Below are positions 16,130 through 24,818 of a stretch of DNA of 64,000 bases, piece by piece. The DNA is from Ahrensia sp. (lineage in GTDB: Bacteria > Pseudomonadota > Alphaproteobacteria > Rhizobiales > Rhizobiaceae), in contig NZXU01000046.1 in the NCBI GenBank assembly GCA_002698425.1, forward strand, positions 17,201 to 81,200, written 5' to 3'. The notes below the pieces were generated by a model. That model was not told where the DNA came from, searched no databases, and saw only the letters and a list, made by a program, of their open reading frames with translations. A program made the translations under genes and the position numbers. Within the stretch, counting starts at the first letter, position 1, and every line of letters begins with the position of its first letter.

Positions 16130-17520
16130 GTGGCTGAGCCTCCTTTTTGCCTGATGAGGTCGAGATTTTCTTCGAGCCACGGTTCCAGCCAGCGCGTGTG
16201 AACCGTGCTGGCACGCACGTCGTCGCTCTCGAGAAGGGCCTTGAACAGCGGCGCTGTGGTCGGCAATCCGTCGATCTGCAGTTCGTCGAGCGCGCGCTTC
16301 AACCGCATCAGCGCCTTCTCGCGGTCTTCCGCCCAGACGATGAGCTTGCCGAGCAGCGAGTCGTAGAACGGCGGAACGGCATAGCCCGGATAGAGCATGT
16401 GATCGAACCGTACGCCCGGCCCGTCGGGTGCGAGCAATTCGCCGACCACGCCCGGAAACGGCATGAAGTTGTTGGCCGGGTCCTCGGCGTTCAGGCGCAC
16501 CTCGATGGCGTGACCGGAACGAGCTATCTGATCCTGACGCACGCGCAGCTTGCTGCCGCCCGCGATCGCGATCATCTCCGCCACCAGATCGGCCCCGCAG
16601 ATCATCTCGGTGACCGGGTGCTCGACCTGGATGCGGGTGTTCATCTCGATGAAATAGAATTCGCCCGTCGCGTCGTCATAGAGATACTCGATCGTGCCGG
16701 CGCCCTTGTAGCTCACGGCGCTGGCCAGCGCGACGGCGGACCGGCACAGCTGCTCGCGAACGTCTTCGGCCAACACGACCGAAGGCGCTTCTTCCCAGAC
16801 CTTCTGCCGGCGGCGCTGCAACGAACATTCGCGCTCGTAGAAATGGACCACGTCCTCGCCATCGCCGAGCACCTGCACTTCGATGTGGCGCGCGCGCTCG
16901 ATGACCTTTTCGACATAGATGCCGCCATCGCCAAACGCGGCCTTCGCCTCGGAGGACGCCTGCGGCGCGAGCGTGCGGAATTCGGCCACGTCATGGGCGA
17001 TGCGGATGCCGCGGCCGCCACCCCCGGCGGCGGCCTTGATCATGACCGGAAAGCCGATATGCGCGGCGAGATGGGCGGCCTCGTCCATGTCTTCGATGAC
17101 ACCGTCGCTGCCCGGCACGGTCGGCACCTGCGCCTTCTTCGCCTCGGCCCGCGCGGCGGCCTTGTCGCCCATCAGGCGGATCGTGTCTCCGCTCGGACCG
17201 ACGAAGATCAGACCGGCCTCCGCGACAGCGTCTGGAAAGGCGGCATTCTCTGCGAGGAAGCCGTATCCCGGATGGATCGCGTCAGCCCCTGTGTCCTTTG
17301 CAGCTTTCAGGATCGCCGGGATATCAAGATAGGATTTCGCGGCCTGCGGAGGCCCGATATTGACCGCTTCGTCGGCCATCCGCACGGCGCGACTGTCCTT
17401 GTCGGCGTCACTGTGCACCTGCACGGTCGCGATGCCGAGATCGCGCGCGGCCCTGATGATGCGAACCGCGATCTCGCCGCGATTGGCGATAAGCAGTTTC
17501 CTGATATTGCCCTGCGTCAC
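16126..17520 (-). CDS. biotin carboxylase subunit (AccC-like) of a Pxp/urea-carboxylase-type complex
   Basis: The 464-aa ATP-grasp enzyme has IANRGEIAVRIIRA near the N-terminus, HPGYGFLAEN (83-92), the glycine-rich ATP loop KAAAGGGGRGIRI (centred at 166-170) and the catalytic segment RIQVEHPVTE (296-305). It carboxylates biotin on the carrier protein with bicarbonate and ATP. It is not likely to be the fatty-acid AccC, because it sits in an operon with Pxp-like subunits and its own carrier rather than with accB. Gene spacing is 7 bp from the carrier gene. Confidence 0.9.
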   Translation of the reverse strand: MTQGNIRKLLIANRGEIAVRIIRAARDLGIATVQVHSDADKDSRAVRMADEAVNIGPPQAAKSYLDIPAILKAAKDTGADAIHPGYGFLAENAAFPDAVAEAGLIFVGPSGDTIRLMGDKAAARAEAKKAQVPTVPGSDGVIEDMDEAAHLAAHIGFPVMIKAAAGGGGRGIRIAHDVAEFRTLAPQASSEAKAAFGDGGIYVEKVIERARHIEVQVLGDGEDVVHFYERECSLQRRRQKVWEEAPSVVLAEDVREQLCRSAVALASAVSYKGAGTIEYLYDDATGEFYFIEMNTRIQVEHPVTEMICGADLVAEMIAIAGGSKLRVRQDQIARSGHAIEVRLNAEDPANNFMPFPGVVGELLAPDGPGVRFDHMLYPGYAVPPFYDSLLGKLIVWAEDREKALMRLKRALDELQIDGLPTTAPLFKALLESDDVRASTVHTRWLEPWLEENLDLIRQKGGSAT

Positions 17521-17527
17521 GGTCGCC

Positions 17528-17767
17528 TCAGTCGAGCTCGGCGATCACCTGGCCTGCCATGACCGGTTCTTCATCGCCAATTGGAAATCCGGAAATCGTG
17601 CCATCGGCGTCGGCCTTCACCTCGTGGAAGGTCTTCATAACCTCCACGAGACCGATCGTGTCGCCCTTTGCCACCACGTCGCCAACGTCCTTGAACGGCG
17701 GCTGGTCTGGCGCCGGTTTGCGGTAGAATGTTCCCGGGATCGGGGATTTGACCTCGTGCTTTGCCAT
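17528..17767 (-). CDS. biotin carboxyl carrier protein, short single-domain form
   Basis: A 79-aa biotinyl/lipoyl domain. The biotinylation motif is VEVMKT with Lys45 as the expected attachment site, a variant of the usual AMKM in which Ala is Val and the last Met is Thr. It has no long N-terminal Ala/Pro linker, unlike AccB of acetyl-CoA carboxylase, so it is a dedicated carrier for the adjacent biotin carboxylase. It lies 35 bp after the pxpA-like gene. Confidence 0.9.
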   Translation of the reverse strand: MAKHEVKSPIPGTFYRKPAPDQPPFKDVGDVVAKGDTIGLVEVMKTFHEVKADADGTISGFPIGDEEPVMAGQVIAELD

Positions 17768-17802
17768 CGAACTTCTCCTGTCTGGATTTTGGACGCCCCG
17801 TG

Positions 17803-18531
17803 TCAGGCCGCCTCCAACTCGCCAACTGCCTGCTTGACCGCGCGTGCGATCTCGACCGCATTCGGCGTATCGGAGTGAACGCAGATCGTCTCGGCGCGCA
17901 CGGATACGGGCTGGCCGTTGATGGAACTGATCTTGCCCTCGCGCGCGGCCGAAACGGAACGCGCGGCGGCGGCCTCCGGCTCGACGGCGTGATGCTCGCG
18001 CGTGATGATGAGCCCACCCTTGTCGTCATAATCGAGATCGGCGAAAAACTCCGCCTGGAAGCCGACGCCGCGGGCCGTGTAGATTTCCTCGTGCAAGGTC
18101 CCCGCCAGTCCGAGAACTGGAACTTGAAAGATCTCGGCGGCGTCCGCGACAGCCTGGGCAATATGCTCCATGCGCGCCGCCATTCCGTAGAGAGCGCCAT
18201 GCGGCTTCAAATGCGACAGCGGCAGACCGACGATATCGAGGAAACCCTTCAGGGCGCCAATCTGGTAGATGATGATGTTGAACATCTCGTCGCGGTCGAT
18301 CTTCATCTCGCGGCGGCCGAAGCCCGACAGGTCCGGCAGCGAGAAATGCGCGCCCACTTTCACGCCGTGCTCCCCGGCCAGTTCGACCGTGCGCCGCATG
18401 TGATTGGGATCGGAACCGTGAAAGCCGCAGGCGACATTGGCCTGCGTGATGAGGGGCATCATCCCCTCGTCGTCACCCATCTTGTAGAGCCCGAAGCTCT
18501 CGCCCATGTCACAGTTGATTTCCACCGACAT
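17803..18531 (-). CDS. pxpA: 5-oxoprolinase subunit A, LamB/YcsF family
   Basis: A 242-aa LamB/YcsF protein: it starts MSVEINCDMGESFG with NVACGFHGSDP and the HFSLPDLSGFGRREM segment typical of the family. In E. coli, PxpA works with PxpBC to hydrolyse 5-oxoproline (a cyclic lactam) with ATP. It is the first gene of the eight-gene operon. Start ATG 18531 is chosen because the INCDMGE motif must stand at the N-terminus. The PxpA-first layout suggests it supplies the ring-opening partner of the biotin-dependent subunits. Confidence 0.9.
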   Translation of the reverse strand: MSVEINCDMGESFGLYKMGDDEGMMPLITQANVACGFHGSDPNHMRRTVELAGEHGVKVGAHFSLPDLSGFGRREMKIDRDEMFNIIIYQIGALKGFLDIVGLPLSHLKPHGALYGMAARMEHIAQAVADAAEIFQVPVLGLAGTLHEEIYTARGVGFQAEFFADLDYDDKGGLIITREHHAVEPEAAAARSVSAAREGKISSINGQPVSVRAETICVHSDTPNAVEIARAVKQAVGELEAA

Positions 18532-18834
18532 GATGAGCCTCCAATTTTCCGTCAGACCTGCCACGAGCGGATGCGGCAGGCAATGTCCGATCCCGAAACG
18601 ATAATGAAGAAACTCGGCACACGTAAAATATGATTATAGCGATGGCATTTTCTGATTTTTTGATATTGTGACCTCGCGGAGGAACTCGCGTGAAGGACCT
18701 TGCGATCTCAACCGCCGAAGGCAAAAGAACTGGAAAAAATCACGAAATCGAGTTTCCCGGGATCCGTTTAGAGGTCGCAAGCGGACAGCCGCCGACGCAG
18801 GATTTCAGATTTTTCGATGTGGAATATCAATTAA
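18532..18834. promoter_or_regulatory. divergent promoter region between pxp operon and LysR gene
   Basis: These 303 bp contain no convincing gene. The minus strand carries a perfect TATAAT at 18633-18638, about 100 bp upstream of the pxpA-like start, as a possible -10 box; no clear TTGACA is at the right spacing, which suits an activated promoter. The AT-rich tract 18640-18680 stands out from the GC-rich background. The gene arrangement (LysR divergent from its target operon) is typical of LysR-type control. Confidence 0.4.
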
Positions 18835-19743
18835 ATGAATGAACCCTCGATCCGCCAACTTCGCTACTTCATCGCGGTCGCCAATGCGGGCCAGATCTCG
18901 CGCGCCGCGGTGGAACTCAACGTCTCCCAGTCGGCGGTGACGACGGCGGTCAAACAACTCGAGGAGATCGTCGGCGCGCAACTGTTGTCACGCCATGCAA
19001 ACGGCGTCGCCCTCACCTTCGAGGGCAATATCTTTCTCGATCATGCCCACCGGGTGATGGCTGCCGTCGACGAGGCGGTGAGGTCGCCGAGCCGCCTGCG
19101 CGACGACGTGACGGGCAGGCTCCGGCTGGCCATGACCTACACCGTCGCCGGCTATTTCATCCCGCCCTATATCGAGCGTTTCACGCGGGCCTTTCCAGGC
19201 ATAGACCTGAAACTGACGGAAGCGCCGCGCAACGCCATTGAAGACGGGCTTGTTTCCGGCACCTTCGATCTCGCCGTGATGCTGACCTCCAACATCGTCG
19301 ATCAGGAAGGCATTTCCTACGACACGCTTATACAGTCCCGGCGCCGGCTCTGGTTGCCTTCGCAGCACAAGCTGCTCGGCTACGCCTCGGTGTCGCTGCA
19401 GGATATCGCCAAAGAGCCTTACATCATGCTGACTGTCGACGAGGCCAGCAACACGGCCCAGCGCTACTGGAACCGGACAAGCCTGCGCCCGCAGACAATC
19501 TTCCGCACCTCCTCCGTCGAGGCCGTGCGCTCGATGGTGGCAAACGGCATGGGCGTTACAATCCTGTCCGACATGGTCTACCGCCCATGGTCGCTCGACG
19601 GCCGCCGCGTCGAAGTCGTTTCGCTGGTCGACCACGTGCCGTCGATGGATGTCGGCCTCGCCTGGGCAACCAATGTCGGGCAGAATACCGCCGTCACGGC
19701 CTTCCGCGAATTCATGCACTTGCGGTCCGTGCAGGATCGCTGA
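18835..19743 (+). CDS. LysR-family transcriptional regulator, candidate regulator of the pxp operon
   Basis: The 302-aa protein has the LysR winged helix at the N-terminus (RQLRYFIAVANAGQISRAAVELNVSQSAVTTAVKQLE) and a two-lobed effector-binding domain. It is divergent from the pxp/biotin operon, the usual arrangement for an activator using the shared 303-bp region. It converges on hyuA, whose stop is 32 bp away. The effector is probably a cyclic amide or its product; this is inferred from position. Confidence 0.9.
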   Translation: MNEPSIRQLRYFIAVANAGQISRAAVELNVSQSAVTTAVKQLEEIVGAQLLSRHANGVALTFEGNIFLDHAHRVMAAVDEAVRSPSRLRDDVTGRLRLAMTYTVAGYFIPPYIERFTRAFPGIDLKLTEAPRNAIEDGLVSGTFDLAVMLTSNIVDQEGISYDTLIQSRRRLWLPSQHKLLGYASVSLQDIAKEPYIMLTVDEASNTAQRYWNRTSLRPQTIFRTSSVEAVRSMVANGMGVTILSDMVYRPWSLDGRRVEVVSLVDHVPSMDVGLAWATNVGQNTAVTAFREFMHLRSVQDR

Positions 19744-19774
19744 TGTTTCGGACGCGGCGCCGACCGCCGGGCCC

Positions 19775-21862
19775 CTAGGCCGCGGCGGACTGGCTGGTGA
19801 TGATATAGACGCCGGTCTCGTGCAGGTCGGCGACCCAGCCGGGTTCGATCACCAGCGTCGTCGTCACCTCCTCGATGACCGCAGGCCCCTCCACGCGGTC
19901 GCCCGCGCCAAGCAGGTCGCCGTCATAGATCCTGGTCTCGGTGGTCTCGCCGGAGGCATCGAAAACCATCGCACGGGTGCCCTTCACGGCGGTCTCAGCG
20001 CCCTTCCCCTCGGCGATCATCATCTGGTCGGGATTGTCGACATACCCCTGGATCGTGCTTTCGATATTCACCACCTCGACGGCGCTGTGCGGCTCGTCAT
20101 AGGTGTAGAGCTCCTTGTGGCGGGCGTGGAACGCTTCCTTGATCCGGGCCAGCGCCGCCTCGTCCACCTCGAACGCGTCGATATCGACCGTGCATTCGTG
20201 CACCTGGCCGACATATCGCATGTCGAGGCTGCGACGGATCGAAATGCGGTCTTCCCCGAAATCGTCCGACTTGAGGTCGGCGATACCGCGCGCTTCCAGC
20301 CCCTCGAACAGATCATTGAGCTTTTTCGCGGTCTCGGCGCCTTCCAGACGCATCGGCGCCGGCGACATGTAGTTGTACTTCACGTCGGAGATGATCTGTC
20401 CGTAGGCGCACAGGCCGGAGGCAAGCTTGGAGACCAGGACCTTGCGCGTCCCGATTTCGCGGGCGAGCGCAGTGATATGCGCGCCGGTCGCGCCGCCGGC
20501 TCCCATCAGAACGAAGTCGCGCGGATCGTAACCGCGCTCGACGGAAACGCGGCGAATGCCGTTGACCATGTTGCTGTTGACGATGGTGAACATGCCATAG
20601 GCGGCCTTCTCCACCGTGATCCCGAGCGGGTCCGCGAGCTTCTGCTTGATGGCGTTGTAGGCTTTTTCCCGGTCCAGCGGCAGGCGACCGCCGACGAGCC
20701 CGTCGGAATTGAGATAGCCGAGGATCAGATTGGCGTCGGTCGTCGTCGGATTGTCGCCGCCCTGGCTGTAGCAGGCCGGCCCCGGTTCCGAACCGGCCGA
20801 TTGCGGCCCCATCTGCAGCAGGCCCATCTCGTCGATCCAGCCGATCGAGCCGCCACCGGCGCCGAGCGTCTCGACCTGGATCATCGGGATCCCGATTCGG
20901 TAGCGCAGGAAGTCGATGTTCTTGTTGATGTTGGCCTTCCCGTCCTTCGTCAGGGTGATGTCGAAGGACGTGCCGCCCATGTCGATGGTTATGATGTTCT
21001 TCTCGTTCCAGGGCTCCCCGACATGGAGCGCCGCCTGCGGGGCGGATGCCGGGCCGGAATTGATCGCGTAAACGGACTGGTCGGAGACCACGTCGCCCTT
21101 GGCGAGCCCGCCGTTCGACTGGAAGTAGCGCACCGGGTTCTTTGCGCCGAGCGACGCGAAATAGCGGTCCACCGCATCCACGTAACGGCGCAGGATCGGC
21201 GCCAGATACGCATTGACCACGGCGGTCGAGGTACGGGTGTATTCGCGCACCTGCGGGTAGAGTTGCGAGCCGACGGTCAGCGAGACATCCGGCATCATTT
21301 CGCGCACGATCCGCGCTGCGCGCATTTCGTGATCGGGATGCAGGACCGACCAGACGAACGAGATCGCAACCGACTCCACGCCCTGGCTGAGGAAATGCTC
21401 GCACGCTTCGCGGACATCGTCCTCGTTAAGCGGCGTGTGCACCGAACCGTTGGAGATGACCCGCTCGCGTATGCCGCGGCGCAGATAGCGCGGCGCCAGC
21501 ATTGTCGCCGGCGGATATTCCGGGTCGTAACGGTAACCGTCTTCCTTGTGGCCGAGCCGGATCTCGATGCTGTCCTCGTGGCCCTTGGTCGCCAGCAACG
21601 CCGTCTTGGCACCCGAATGGGTGATCAGCGCGTTCAGCGCGACCGTCGTGCCGTTGATGCACAGATCGGAATTGGAGACGATTTCGGCCGCGGAGATGCC
21701 GGTCTGCTCGGTGATCAGGTCGAGCCCGTTGCGGATCGCCTGGGTCGGATCGGACGGTGTCGACAGCGCCTTGAACAGCCGGACATTGCCGTTCTTCTCG
21801 GCCAGGACGAAATCGGTGAAGGTGCCGCCGGCGTCGATGCCGAGACGAAATTGCGTGCGCAT
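19775..21862 (-). CDS. hyuA: hydantoinase/oxoprolinase A subunit (HyuA family)
   Basis: This 695-aa protein begins MRTQFRLGIDAGGTFTD, the actin-like ATP-binding motif (GIDAGGTFTD at 8-17) that defines the HyuA/oxoprolinase N-terminal domain; later MGGTSFDI and GAGGGSIGWID motifs confirm it. With HyuB it forms an ATP-hydrolysing amidohydrolase acting on 5-membered cyclic amides (N-methylhydantoin, 5-oxoproline, caprolactam in known cases). The start at 21862 is fixed by the motif; the in-frame upstream 29 residues are non-homologous. It is 22 bp downstream of hyuB. Confidence 0.93.
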   Translation of the reverse strand: MRTQFRLGIDAGGTFTDFVLAEKNGNVRLFKALSTPSDPTQAIRNGLDLITEQTGISAAEIVSNSDLCINGTTVALNALITHSGAKTALLATKGHEDSIEIRLGHKEDGYRYDPEYPPATMLAPRYLRRGIRERVISNGSVHTPLNEDDVREACEHFLSQGVESVAISFVWSVLHPDHEMRAARIVREMMPDVSLTVGSQLYPQVREYTRTSTAVVNAYLAPILRRYVDAVDRYFASLGAKNPVRYFQSNGGLAKGDVVSDQSVYAINSGPASAPQAALHVGEPWNEKNIITIDMGGTSFDITLTKDGKANINKNIDFLRYRIGIPMIQVETLGAGGGSIGWIDEMGLLQMGPQSAGSEPGPACYSQGGDNPTTTDANLILGYLNSDGLVGGRLPLDREKAYNAIKQKLADPLGITVEKAAYGMFTIVNSNMVNGIRRVSVERGYDPRDFVLMGAGGATGAHITALAREIGTRKVLVSKLASGLCAYGQIISDVKYNYMSPAPMRLEGAETAKKLNDLFEGLEARGIADLKSDDFGEDRISIRRSLDMRYVGQVHECTVDIDAFEVDEAALARIKEAFHARHKELYTYDEPHSAVEVVNIESTIQGYVDNPDQMMIAEGKGAETAVKGTRAMVFDASGETTETRIYDGDLLGAGDRVEGPAVIEEVTTTLVIEPGWVADLHETGVYIITSQSAAA

Positions 21863-21884
21863 TGTTCTTCCTCTTTTCCGGAAC

Positions 21885-23636
21885 TCAGGCGCTGGCGCGC
21901 AGGGCCGCGGTTGCGTCCTCGTCGATGGCCAGTGTCGCGCGATCGGCAATCACCACGCCGTAATCGAGCCTGGCGCCCTCGATGCTGACGAGGCCGTTGC
22001 GGACATCGTCCACCACTTTCGCCGGATCGCGTTCGAAGGCCTGTCCGAAACCGCCGCCGCCGGGGTTCATGTTCGCCGCCCGCTCGCCGGGCTGGATGGT
22101 TTCGATGACATTGTCCGTGATGATCCGCGTTTCCCCGTTGCGGGTGACTTCGAGGCGGCCGACCTTCTTGTCCACCATGGTGGAACTCGCGCCGGCCGCG
22201 CCCATTGCCGGAATGCGGCGGCCCTCGCCGAAGGTGATCAGCGTCATCGGGCTGTCGAGCGGCTCCACCTCCCAGCGCGTGCCGGAACCGCCGCGATGCT
22301 TGCCGGCGCCGCCGGAGTCCTCCATCAGGCCGTATTCGTGGATGATGATCGGGTAGCTGTGTTCAAGCATCTCGATATCGCCGGAGGTCAGCGCGCCGAA
22401 ACAGCATTCCGGTCCGCAGGCATGCCAGCCATCCTGTGTCGCCGTTGCGCCGGCGCCCGAGATGATCGAGGCGAGCACCATGGTGACGTATTCTTCGTCG
22501 TGACGCTTGTCCCACCCCGCGATGTTGCAGCCATTGGCGTGCCCCCAACTCGCCGAGACCTTGTCGGGCGCGGCCTGCTCGAAGGCCAGCCGCACCGCAT
22601 CGGTCAGCGTTTCCATCGGCGTGGTCGTACAGTTCATGTGCGGGGCCGGCGACCGCGCGTTGCACAGCGTGCCCTTCGGCCCCATGTCCACCGTCACGTT
22701 GCGGTAGAGCCCCTCATTGTAGGGCGGAGGCAACTGGGCGAACATCATCAGCCCGAGATACACGCCGGAATAGCTGTTACCCTCGTAACTGTTGATGAAA
22801 TACGGGATCTGCGGCGGGCTCTCGATCGCGATATGGCAGTTCGGCCCCTCGATGGTCACCGTCGCGGTGATCTCGAAATCGCCGAACCCGTGGCCGGCAT
22901 CCTCGAGGATGGCGGTTCCCTTGTAGGTTCCGTCCGGAACCTCGGCGATCAGCGTATTCATGTGCTTGTTCGCCATGTCGAGCAGGACCTCGATACAGTC
23001 CTGCACGGTCTGCTTGCCATATTTGTCGAGCAGCGCGATCAGGTTGCGCGCGCCCACCTGGCAGGCTCCGATCAGCGCATTGAAGTCTCCCTCCTGGTCG
23101 CGGCGCGCGCGCATGTTGGTGAGGAGCATGTTCAAGATATCGTTGCGCGGCTTGCCCTTGTCCCAGATCTTGATCGGCGGGATGCGCAGGCCCTCGGCGA
23201 AGATTTCCTTGGCATCGGGATTGTAGCCGGCCGGCACCGGGCCGCCGATATCGGTCAGATGACCCTTGCACACCGTCCAGAACACCAGTTCGCCGTGGTA
23301 GAACACCGGGTAATACATGCAGGTGTCGATGATATGGCTGCCGGCATAGTCCGGATCGTTGTGGAGGATCAGGTCGCCTTCATGGATGTCGCCGGCAAAG
23401 AAGCCGTCGACCGCCTTCATCGCCGGCACCAGGCTTCCCAGATGGATCGGGATGTCCTGTCCCTGCAGGATCATCTCCGGCGTATGGTTGAACAGCGCCG
23501 TTGAATAGTCGTGCGCGAGGTTGAAGACCGAGGATCGCGCGGTCTGCTCCAGGGCGAGCGTCATCTCGCGCTGGGTCGTTTCCAGCACGCCCCGGACGAC
23601 CGATAGCGTAATCGGATCGACGTCTGTACGGCTCAT
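21885..23636 (-). CDS. hyuB: hydantoinase/oxoprolinase B subunit (HyuB family)
   Basis: The 583-aa protein is a full HyuB subunit: DPITLSVVRGVLETTQREM at the N-terminus, RDxxxSxFxxA-like FNLAHDYSTALF, HLGSLVPAM, and the DPDYAGSHIIDT metal-site segment. It carries out ring hydrolysis with HyuA. Start ATG 23636 has GGAGG upstream; the frame continues above it but without homology. It is the first gene of a two-gene operon divergent from an AraC-type regulator. The substrate class could be hydantoins or lactams. Confidence 0.93.
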   Translation of the reverse strand: MSRTDVDPITLSVVRGVLETTQREMTLALEQTARSSVFNLAHDYSTALFNHTPEMILQGQDIPIHLGSLVPAMKAVDGFFAGDIHEGDLILHNDPDYAGSHIIDTCMYYPVFYHGELVFWTVCKGHLTDIGGPVPAGYNPDAKEIFAEGLRIPPIKIWDKGKPRNDILNMLLTNMRARRDQEGDFNALIGACQVGARNLIALLDKYGKQTVQDCIEVLLDMANKHMNTLIAEVPDGTYKGTAILEDAGHGFGDFEITATVTIEGPNCHIAIESPPQIPYFINSYEGNSYSGVYLGLMMFAQLPPPYNEGLYRNVTVDMGPKGTLCNARSPAPHMNCTTTPMETLTDAVRLAFEQAAPDKVSASWGHANGCNIAGWDKRHDEEYVTMVLASIISGAGATATQDGWHACGPECCFGALTSGDIEMLEHSYPIIIHEYGLMEDSGGAGKHRGGSGTRWEVEPLDSPMTLITFGEGRRIPAMGAAGASSTMVDKKVGRLEVTRNGETRIITDNVIETIQPGERAANMNPGGGGFGQAFERDPAKVVDDVRNGLVSIEGARLDYGVVIADRATLAIDEDATAALRASA

Positions 23637-23741
23637 GGCAAGTATCCTCCACGCTGAGATGGCCCGATCGCGCATTCCCTGCCGCGGGGGTGCGGCGAAA
23701 CACGCAGTATCGACAAACATGCTCCGATCCTTTCGGCCGGT

Positions 23742-23771
23742 CTTGACGCAGGAGGAACAATCGCTTGACGC
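23742..23771. promoter_or_regulatory. direct CTTGACGC repeats, candidate AraC-type operator
   Basis: CTTGACGC occurs at 23742-23749 and again at 23764-23771, a 22-bp centre-to-centre direct repeat. It lies in the 228-bp region between hyuB and the AraC-type gene, about 105-135 bp upstream of the hyuB start. AraC-family proteins with two helix-turn-helix units per subunit typically bind direct repeats two helical turns apart. Role is inferred. Confidence 0.4.
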
Positions 23772-23864
23772 CGGGAGAAGAAACGCGGGCGCGAGCTGCC
23801 GCTTGTCCCCTCGCCCCGCCGGCCTTACACTCCCGCGAAGACGAACCGGGAACCCGATGTCGCG

Positions 23865-24812
23865 ATGGCATGGACTGCCCATACGACGGACCATATCGCA
23901 CCGCTCGAGCGCGCCGCCGCATGGAGCGCGGTGATCGCGAATGTCTACTTCCCGCTGCAGTTGACCTACCGGTCGGCCGACCGGTTCCGCGGCGATCTCA
24001 CCACACGGTCGCTGGGCTCCGTCGGACTGTCGCGGCTGCGCACGGAACCGCTGCAGTATGAGCGTCTCCCGCGCCATATCGGGCGGACGACCGAGGAAGA
24101 GTTCCTGATCACCCTTCCGCAAAGAAGCCCGATCGTGTTCCGGCAGATGAATCGCGAGGTGCGATGCGATGCCGGCGGATTCATCCTCGAGCGCGGCGAC
24201 GCGCCCTACCGGTTCTCATATGAGGACAGCAACGATCTGCTCGTGCTCAAGGTGCCGAAGACACTGCTTGCCGGCTATGTGCCCGAACCTGACAGGCACT
24301 GCGCCAAGGTTTTCGACGGACGCTCGGGCATGGGAGGCCTGTTCTCGTCGACCGCCCGGCGCCTGTACCGGCAGGAAATCGGCTCCATCGCCGCGCCCGT
24401 CGTGAGCCGCCACCTGCTGGAACTGCTGACGCTTGCGCTGGAGGATCCGGGGGCCGCCGAACCGGACACGCTTTCTTCGGTACGGGCCGCGCATCTGCGA
24501 CGCGCAGAGGAGTTCATACAGTCGAACCTGACCGATCCGTCGCTGACACCTGAGCTGATCGCCAATGCCTGCGGCATTTCCAAGCGCTACCTGCACGACC
24601 TGTTCCGGGACGTGAACGGAACAGTCTCCCAGCAGATCCGCGATCAGAGGCTGGTCGCGGCGCGCAACATGCTCGAAGTCGCGCGCAATCGCACCATTGC
24701 CGATATCGCCTATCGCTTCGGCTTCAGCGACCAGGCGCAATTCTCGCGCCTGTTCAAGGCCCGTTTCGGCCAGACACCGTCGGAATACCGTTCCAGATCG
24801 GCAAGCGTCTAA
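23865..24812 (+). CDS. AraC-family transcriptional regulator, candidate regulator of hyuBA
   Basis: The 315-aa protein has an AraC-binding-like N-terminal half (about 1-195; similar in build to FeaR-type regulators) and a C-terminal double helix-turn-helix (about 210-310), ending in the second HTH signature TIADIAYRFGFSDQAQFSRLFKARFGQTPSEYR. It is divergent from hyuBA and is the expected regulator. It converges on the LysR gene whose stop is 6 bp away. Confidence 0.92.
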   Translation: MAWTAHTTDHIAPLERAAAWSAVIANVYFPLQLTYRSADRFRGDLTTRSLGSVGLSRLRTEPLQYERLPRHIGRTTEEEFLITLPQRSPIVFRQMNREVRCDAGGFILERGDAPYRFSYEDSNDLLVLKVPKTLLAGYVPEPDRHCAKVFDGRSGMGGLFSSTARRLYRQEIGSIAAPVVSRHLLELLTLALEDPGAAEPDTLSSVRAAHLRRAEEFIQSNLTDPSLTPELIANACGISKRYLHDLFRDVNGTVSQQIRDQRLVAARNMLEVARNRTIADIAYRFGFSDQAQFSRLFKARFGQTPSEYRSRSASV

Positions 24813-24818
24813 CGGCCT

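Noticed and set aside
19649..23504. Long plus-strand open frames (up to 779 and 652 codons) over hyuA and hyuB
   Set aside because: High-GC codon bias opens the antisense frame. The translated peptides are His/Arg-rich, without any family motif, while the minus frames give full HyuA/HyuB.
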